DNA from: Chthonomonadales bacterium
Lineage (GTDB): Bacteria > Armatimonadota > Chthonomonadetes > Chthonomonadales > CAJBBX01
Direction: 5' to 3'
Length of the DNA stretch: 64,000 nucleotides
NCBI GenBank assembly: GCA_020849275.1
Contig: JADLGO010000067.1
Span: forward strand, 62,001-126,000
Shown here: piece after piece, positions 59,201 through 64,000 of the stretch
Numbering within the stretch: position 1 is the stretch's first letter
How the letters are laid out: each line of letters begins with the position of its first letter
Made by a program: the position numbers and the translations under genes
Notes under the pieces: generated by a model
Databases searched by the model: none
What the model was told of the DNA's origin: nothing
Seen by the model: only the letters and a program-made list of their open reading frames with translations

Positions 59201-60532
59201 ATGCCGCAATCCCCCCGGGCCTTTCACGTGATGACCAAGCCGATCGGGCCGATCTGTAACCTCGACTGCAAGTACTGCTTCTACCTGGAGAAGGAGACCC
59301 TCTATCCCGGCAACCGACGCTGGGAGATGCCGGACGATGTGCTGGAGCGCTACGTGCGCGAGTACATTGAGCAGCAGGACGTGCCCGACATCCACTTCGC
59401 CTGGCAGGGCGGCGAGCCGACGCTCCTGGGCGTGCGCTACTTCCACCGCGTCGTCGAGCTTCAGCGGCGCTACGCCGGGGGCAAGCGCGTCCACAATGCG
59501 CTGCAGACTAATGGCACGCTCCTCGACGACCAGTGGGGTCGCTTCCTGCATGAGAACCGGTTCCTGGTTGGCCTCAGCGTCGATGGCCCGGAGGACCTGC
59601 ACGACGCCTACCGCGTGGATAGGCGCGGGAGGCCAAGCTTCGCCGACGCGATGCGGGGTCTGGACGTGCTCAAGCGCCACCACGTCGAGTTCAACACGCT
59701 CACCGTCGTGAACCGCCTGAACGCCCGCCGGCCGCTCGACGTATACCGCTTCCTCAAGCGCATCGGGTCGGGCTTCCTCCAGTTCATCCCCCTCGTCGAG
59801 CGGGCCTCGTCCGCGCCGGCCGTCGGCGGGCTGCGCCTCGCCGAGCCGCCGCATCTCGACGCGCCCGAGCCGCAGGGCGACGAGCCCGCCGTGACCGAGT
59901 GGAGCGTCGACGCGCGAGACTACGGCGAGTTCCTGGTCACGATCTTCGAGGAATGGGTCCGTAAGGATGTGGGGCGCGTCTTCGTGCAGATGTTCGACGT
60001 GGCGCTCGGTAACTGGGCGGGGGCGGGCTCATCGCTCTGCGTCTTCGCCGAGACGTGCGGCCAGGGGCTGGCGATGGAGCACAACGGGGACCTGTACGCG
60101 TGCGACCATTACGTCTACCCGGAGCACCGGCTGGGCAACGTGCGCGACACGTCGCTCGGCGACATGGTCGCCTCGGAACGCCAGGTGCGCTTCGGCCTGG
60201 ACAAGCGCGACACGCTGCCCCGCCAGTGCCGCGAGTGCTCGGTGCGCTTCGCCTGCCACGGCGAGTGCCCAAAACACCGTTTCGTGCGCACGGTGGATGG
60301 GGAGCCCGGCCTGAACTACCTCTGCCCTGCCTACAAGCGCTTCTTCACGCACATCGCTCCGCACATGCGAACGATGGTGGACCTGCTTCGCGTTGGTCGA
60401 GCTCCGGCGGAGATCATGAGGTTGATCGCGGCGAGCGAGCGGACGCCTCAGCGCGCTGCCGGACGCAACGATCCGTGCCCCTGCGGCAGCGGCCGCAAGT
60501 ACAAGGCCTGTTGCCTACGCGGCGGCCTCTGA
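59201..60532 (+). CDS. Anaerobic sulfatase-maturating enzyme (radical SAM/SPASM)
   Basis: A 443-residue anSME. It converts an active-site Cys or Ser of sulfatases to formylglycine. The radical SAM cluster reads PICNLDCKYCFYLEK (CxxxCxxC). The SPASM domain provides further Cys ligands: CVFAETCGQG, LYACDHYVYPEH, CRECSVRFACHGECPKHRF and YLCPAYKRFF. A C-terminal SEC-C zinc motif (GRNDPCPCGSGRKYKACC) is appended. No sulfatase gene is in the window. The gene's end overlaps the convergent kinase gene by 18 bases. Confidence 0.9.
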   Translation: MPQSPRAFHVMTKPIGPICNLDCKYCFYLEKETLYPGNRRWEMPDDVLERYVREYIEQQDVPDIHFAWQGGEPTLLGVRYFHRVVELQRRYAGGKRVHNALQTNGTLLDDQWGRFLHENRFLVGLSVDGPEDLHDAYRVDRRGRPSFADAMRGLDVLKRHHVEFNTLTVVNRLNARRPLDVYRFLKRIGSGFLQFIPLVERASSAPAVGGLRLAEPPHLDAPEPQGDEPAVTEWSVDARDYGEFLVTIFEEWVRKDVGRVFVQMFDVALGNWAGAGSSLCVFAETCGQGLAMEHNGDLYACDHYVYPEHRLGNVRDTSLGDMVASERQVRFGLDKRDTLPRQCRECSVRFACHGECPKHRFVRTVDGEPGLNYLCPAYKRFFTHIAPHMRTMVDLLRVGRAPAEIMRLIAASERTPQRAAGRNDPCPCGSGRKYKACCLRGGL

Positions 60533-61648
60533 CGTCTCTGCCGCCGGCAGCGTGAACCAGAACTCGCTCCCGGCGCCCACCTGGCTGTCGACGCCGATCG
60601 TGCCCCCCTGCGCGTCAACGGCCATACGACAGAAGGTGAGCCCCAGGCCCGTCGAGGCGCCTCCGTTGCCGCCCCCGTTCTTGAGCTGGTGGAACTTATC
60701 GAAGATGCGGGCCCTCGCCTCCTCGGGAATTCCCGGCCCGGTGTCGGCCACGGCCACGCGGATCATGCCGTCGGCGCCGCGCGCCGCCTTGAGGGTGACG
60801 GCGCCGCCCTCGGGCGTGAACTTCACCGCGTTGCCGAGCAAGTTCACCAGCACCCGCAGGAGCAGCTCGCGGTCAGCGCGCGCCACGCCCTCGCCGATGG
60901 CGGGGCTCACCTCGCGCCGCACAGTCAGGCTCTTCTCGCGCGCCAGCGCCTCCACCAGCGACTCCGCCTCGTCCATCACCTCGGCCACGGGCACCGGCCG
61001 CGAGTCGATGGGCATCATGCCCGCCTCCAGCTTGCTGATGTCTAGAAGGTCGTTCACCATCTCCAGCAGCCGGTTCGCTCCGGCGATCGCACTATCGACG
61101 AGCTCGCCTTTGAGGTCCGATGTCAGCCCGAGGCCCTGGACGGTCTGTAGGCCTGTTATCACGTTGGTGAGCGGGGTGCGCATGTCGTGCACGATCATGT
61201 CCGTCAGGCCGTCGCGCGCCTCCTCGGCGGCCTTCAGTTCCGTATGGGCCGTCTGCAACTCGCCGTAGAACTGCTCGGTTCGGCGCTGCCGCTCCATTTC
61301 CACGGCCAGGTTCGGGAACCACTTGCGCACCAGCACGGCGATGATCGTGAGCGCCGAGAGAAGGTTCAGAAGCTTGGGAACCAGCACGAGTTGCGGCTCG
61401 GCCAGCGTCTCGAACAGCTCATGGGGGAGCAGGTTGGTGCGCGCTGTGTACCAGGTGCCGAAGTACATGTTCTCGAGCAGCGTGCGGGCGCCGTCCAGGA
61501 ACACGACGACCAGCATGGTGCCGACCATCGGGCTGAGCGCCGTGAGCCGTCGATGCTCGCGCCAGTAGAACACCAGAATCACGGACCAGCACCCGATCAG
61601 GCACCAGTAGAGTCCCGCCGTCACGTAGGCCAGCACGTCCTGGTTCAT
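60515..61648 (-). CDS. Membrane sensor histidine kinase
   Basis: A 377-residue kinase. The N-terminus has about three membrane helices and no large extracytoplasmic domain. The H-box is in MIVHDMRTPLTNVITGLQTV (phospho-acceptor His). N, G1, F and G2 boxes are LVNLLGNAVKFTPEGG, ADTGPGIP, IFDKFHQ and STGLGLTF. A coiled stretch (about 115-145) joins sensor and kinase parts. No response regulator is next to it. The predicted promoter at 61773-61802 gives a leader of about 118 nt. Confidence 0.9.
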   Translation of the reverse strand: MNQDVLAYVTAGLYWCLIGCWSVILVFYWREHRRLTALSPMVGTMLVVVFLDGARTLLENMYFGTWYTARTNLLPHELFETLAEPQLVLVPKLLNLLSALTIIAVLVRKWFPNLAVEMERQRRTEQFYGELQTAHTELKAAEEARDGLTDMIVHDMRTPLTNVITGLQTVQGLGLTSDLKGELVDSAIAGANRLLEMVNDLLDISKLEAGMMPIDSRPVPVAEVMDEAESLVEALAREKSLTVRREVSPAIGEGVARADRELLLRVLVNLLGNAVKFTPEGGAVTLKAARGADGMIRVAVADTGPGIPEEARARIFDKFHQLKNGGGNGGASTGLGLTFCRMAVDAQGGTIGVDSQVGAGSEFWFTLPAAETSEAAA

Positions 61649-62026
61649 GGCAAGATCCGCCCCCTCGCCTCCCTAAGACATTCCGGCGCCTGGGGGCGAC
61701 GGGCGCGTCCGCCAGATAGGGCCGGACGCAGACGCGCGGGGGGCCGGCGAGCGCCGGCCGAAGTCAGGCACTATTCTACCTTGCGTGCGGCGCGGGAGCC
61801 AACCGGATGCCATCCCAAACGAGTCCATGCGCACAGGCGCGACCAGGGCCCACCGAGGGTCGCCGGGTAGGCCGCCGAGAGTGGGAAGCACCGCCGCCTC
61901 CCGTCGCGGGCGCCTCCGGCGGCCGCGACGGGCATGCCCGCTGGATGAGGACCGCGTTTCGGCGAGCCCGGACTGGAGGCGGGCCGCGCAGTCCCTTGAG
62001 GGAGCTCCGTGCGGTACCCGCCAGCC
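61649..62026. other. Intergenic region upstream of the histidine kinase
   Basis: A 378-bp gap between two minus-strand genes. It holds the predicted kinase promoter at 61773-61802. The remaining part, nearest the SMP-30 gene, is GC-rich with no coding signal or clear terminator that I can see. Confidence 0.5.
61773..61802 (-). promoter_or_regulatory. Promoter of the histidine kinase gene
   Basis: Minus strand: -35 TTGGCT (four of six), 18-base spacer, -10 TAGAAT (five of six). Predicted start near 61766. Confidence 0.45.
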
Positions 62027-62887
62027 TCACTCGCAGACCCGCGAGAGGTAGACGGGGCCGCCACGCACGCCCGGCCGCACGCGAAAGAGAGCGCCGGCCA
62101 GAGGGCCGTCCTCGTCGCGCCTGTCACCGCCGCCGCTGGTGACGTAGAGGTCCGCCATGTCTGGGCCGCCGAACGCCATGCTCGATATCTTCGGCGCGGG
62201 CAGGTGGATGCGCTGCGCCTCGCGCCCGGCCGGGTCAAGCCGCACGATGCTGCCAGCGCCCCATCGAGCCGACCAGACGAAGCCCTCCTCGTCGATGGCC
62301 AGGCCGTCCGGGACCCCATCGCCCTCCGGCACCTCCGCGAAGGAGCGCCGCGCCGTCAGATCGCCCGTCGCGCGGGCGTAGTCGTAGGCGTAGATGCGCC
62401 GCGCCCGTGTGTCCGTGAAGTAGAAGGTTCGCAGGTCCAGGGAGAACCCGGATCCGTTCGCCTCACCGACTCCGCCAACTACCTCCCGCACGCTCCCACG
62501 GGTGTCAAGCAGGTAGAGGCTGCCAAGATGATCGGGTGACGGCATCGTGCCTGCGTACACGCGGCCCTCCGGGTCAGCCGCTACGTCGTTGAAGCGGGAG
62601 CGGTGCTGGGCGCCGATCTCGTCGACGATGATCTCGAGGCGTCCGTGGTGCCATGCGCGCACGACTCCGCGCGACTGGAACAGGAGCAGCGAGCCGTCGG
62701 CCTGCACCGCGATGCCGCCCACCGCGTCGCCCTGGTAGACCTGCTCGGATTTGCCGGTGGCCGGATCGTGGAAGTACATCCGCCCTCGGGGTATGTCGGC
62801 CCAGTAGAGGCGCCGCTCGGTCGGATGCCACGTCGGGCATTCCCCGGTCTGGCAGGCGTAGTCGGCGACGACCACGGGTTCCGTCAT
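62027..62887 (-). CDS. SMP-30/gluconolactonase-family lactonase
   Basis: A 286-residue six-bladed propeller that hydrolyses sugar lactones. The divalent-metal ligands are visible: Glu in TGECPTWHPTERRLYWADIP, Asn in SRFNDVAADPEGRVYAGTM, Asn in GEANGSGFSLDLRTFYFTDT and Asp in VPDGLAIDEEGFVWSARWG. No signal peptide; it is cytoplasmic. ATG 62887 follows CGGAGG. The gene follows a class III aminotransferase gene on the same strand, 126 bases apart. Confidence 0.92.
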   Translation of the reverse strand: MTEPVVVADYACQTGECPTWHPTERRLYWADIPRGRMYFHDPATGKSEQVYQGDAVGGIAVQADGSLLLFQSRGVVRAWHHGRLEIIVDEIGAQHRSRFNDVAADPEGRVYAGTMPSPDHLGSLYLLDTRGSVREVVGGVGEANGSGFSLDLRTFYFTDTRARRIYAYDYARATGDLTARRSFAEVPEGDGVPDGLAIDEEGFVWSARWGAGSIVRLDPAGREAQRIHLPAPKISSMAFGGPDMADLYVTSGGGDRRDEDGPLAGALFRVRPGVRGGPVYLSRVCE

Positions 62888-63013
62888 CTTCGTGTACCTC
62901 CGTGCGGCGCGGCAGCATGCCGCGCTCACGACATAAGACGCCGGTTTGGGCCGGGCCGATCGCACCGCCCCACGCGCCCCCGCAGGGCCAGGTGCCCTGC
63001 GCGGCGCTGGGCC

Positions 63014-64000
63014 TCAGAATCCCGCCCGGAGCAGGTCCCGCGTGATCGCGAGCGTCTCGTCGATGTCCGCCTCGGTGTGGGCGGCCGAGATGCTGCCCTG
63101 CTTGGTCGCCAGCGGAAAGTGGTAGACGCCCCGGTCGATCAGCCCACGGCGGTAGCGCACATCACGGGCCATGTCGTGGCGCTCCGCGATGTGGTGCCAG
63201 CAGCGCGGCGCCGCGCCCATGAAGTACGCGCAGAAAGCCGAGCCCTGCCGCGCCACGCACGCCTCGATGCCGGCTCCGGCGAAGGCCGCCTCCAGGCCGG
63301 CCTGCATCCGCGCTCCGAGCGCCTCGAGGCGCGGGTAGAGGGTACCCTCCTCTCGCCGCAGCCGCTCCATCGTCGCGATGGCCGCGGCGGCCGCCACGGG
63401 ATGGCCATTGTAGGTGCCCGCGATCATCACGCGCTCGCTCGGGTCCGGCGCATCGAAGAGGCCCATCAAGTCTGCGCGGCCCCCGATGGCCCCCATCGGG
63501 TAGCCGTTGGCGATCGCCTTGCCGAACACCGAGAGGTCCGGTCGGACGCCCGCGAGCGCCTGGTAGCCGCCCAGCGCGTGCCGGAAGCCGGTCTTCACCT
63601 CATCGAGCACCATCACGACGCCATGCCGATCACACAGCCCGCGCAGCCCCTCGAGGTAGCCGGGGTCCGGGCGCACGATGCCCACGTTCTGGAGGATCGG
63701 CTCCGTGATCACGCACGCCACCGGATAGCGCTCGAACACCTGCCGCACCGAGGCCAGATCGTTGAAGCTCACCACGTGCACCCGCTCGCCCACCCCCGGC
63801 GCGGCGCCCGCCGAGAGCGGCACGTACCGGTACTCGCCCGGCGACACGCGCGGCCCGATCTCCACGAGGGGGGTCATCACGTTGCACGCCACCTCGTCGT
63901 GCCAACCATTGTAGCCGCCCTGCATCACGACCACGTGCGAGCGGCCCGTGGCAGCGCGCGAGAGGCGCAGCGCGTGGTAGGTGGCCTCCGATCCCGTGGT
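63014..64000 (-). CDS. Class III aminotransferase, glutamate-1-semialdehyde aminomutase-like, 5' end outside window
   Basis: The gene runs off the right edge. At least 328 residues are visible. They begin TTGSEATYHALRLSRAATGR (PLP phosphate-binding) and contain GGYNGWHDE, VMVLDEVKTGFR and the Schiff-base Lys in LSVFGKAIANGYPMGAIGG. This set matches GSA-aminomutase-like aminotransferases that act on many substrates; the absence of other heme genes makes a heme role less likely. It may be co-transcribed with the SMP-30 lactonase. Confidence 0.88.
   Translation of the reverse strand, partial: TTGSEATYHALRLSRAATGRSHVVVMQGGYNGWHDEVACNVMTPLVEIGPRVSPGEYRYVPLSAGAAPGVGERVHVVSFNDLASVRQVFERYPVACVITEPILQNVGIVRPDPGYLEGLRGLCDRHGVVMVLDEVKTGFRHALGGYQALAGVRPDLSVFGKAIANGYPMGAIGGRADLMGLFDAPDPSERVMIAGTYNGHPVAAAAAIATMERLRREEGTLYPRLEALGARMQAGLEAAFAGAGIEACVARQGSAFCAYFMGAAPRCWHHIAERHDMARDVRYRRGLIDRGVYHFPLATKQGSISAAHTEADIDETLAITRDLLRAGF

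Overview
The window is 64 kb of high-GC bacterial chromosome with dense genes, many four-base stop/start overlaps, and no tRNA, rRNA, insertion sequence or CRISPR that I could find. The gene mix suggests a free-living Armatimonadota-like bacterium. It includes a pseudopilin with the CxxNLRQIG-type N-terminus, an S55 (SpoIVB-like) peptidase fused to a beta-propeller, DUF1573, uroporphyrinogen-decarboxylase-like and Gfo/Idh/MocA enzymes, PL22-like and TIM-barrel carbohydrate proteins, and an anaerobic sulfatase maturase. The phylum is an inference from this mix, not a demonstrated placement.

Region 1 (1-7.6 kb): the end of a substrate-binding protein and its FecCD-type permease face a minus-strand run of radical SAM protein, small acidic protein, fused 2-oxoacid dehydrogenase E1, E2 and ComF. 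Region 2 (7.6-16.5 kb): a plus-strand run of mutS2, cytidine deaminase, mannitol-1-phosphate dehydrogenase, Eis-like acetyltransferase, SIS sugar-phosphate protein, DUF3866, Nudix hydrolase and a pseudopilin. Strong divergent promoters separate regions 1 and 2. Region 3 (16.5-26.8 kb): two cyclophilins diverge from hisF-hisI through promoters whose -35 boxes coincide. Next come the giant S55/propeller protein, a HEAT-like membrane protein and a secreted helical protein.

Region 4 (26.8-40.7 kb): aminotransferase, sugar nucleotidyltransferase (followed in frame by a cupin-like remnant), lipoprotein and TPR protein, orphan RbsC-type permease, zinc alcohol dehydrogenase plus geranylgeranyl-reductase-like flavoprotein, TolB-like propeller, M28/PDZ peptidase, surE and an MFS transporter.

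Region 5 (40.7-45 kb) is the most unusual. A minus-strand operon encodes a 14-cysteine secreted protein, a membrane-anchored DUF1573 protein, a DUF4367 protein with a PDZ-like insert, and a DUF2079 membrane protein. In the DUF1573 gene an in-frame UGA replaces the first Cys of the family's Cys-Gly-Cys motif, and a hairpin of bacterial SECIS geometry follows it. A LuxR-type HTH gene lies just upstream, and a perfect 18-bp palindrome sits near -43 of a predicted promoter for the operon, like a lux box. The same DUF1573 gene also has a C8 tract at its start whose length breaks the frame from the best-placed start codon. Recoding and gene decay must therefore both be considered.

Region 6 (45-48 kb): ECF sigma factor, zinc-finger anti-sigma factor, a dnaN copy away from dnaA, a degenerate STAS protein and a small Cys protein. 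Region 7 (48-64 kb): accessory carbohydrate genes (VCBS-like, URO-D-like, Gfo/Idh/MocA, matrixin-like protease with duplicated C-terminal modules, epimerase, two TIM-barrel proteins, PL22-like propeller), then anSME, an orphan histidine kinase, an SMP-30 lactonase and an edge-truncated class III aminotransferase.
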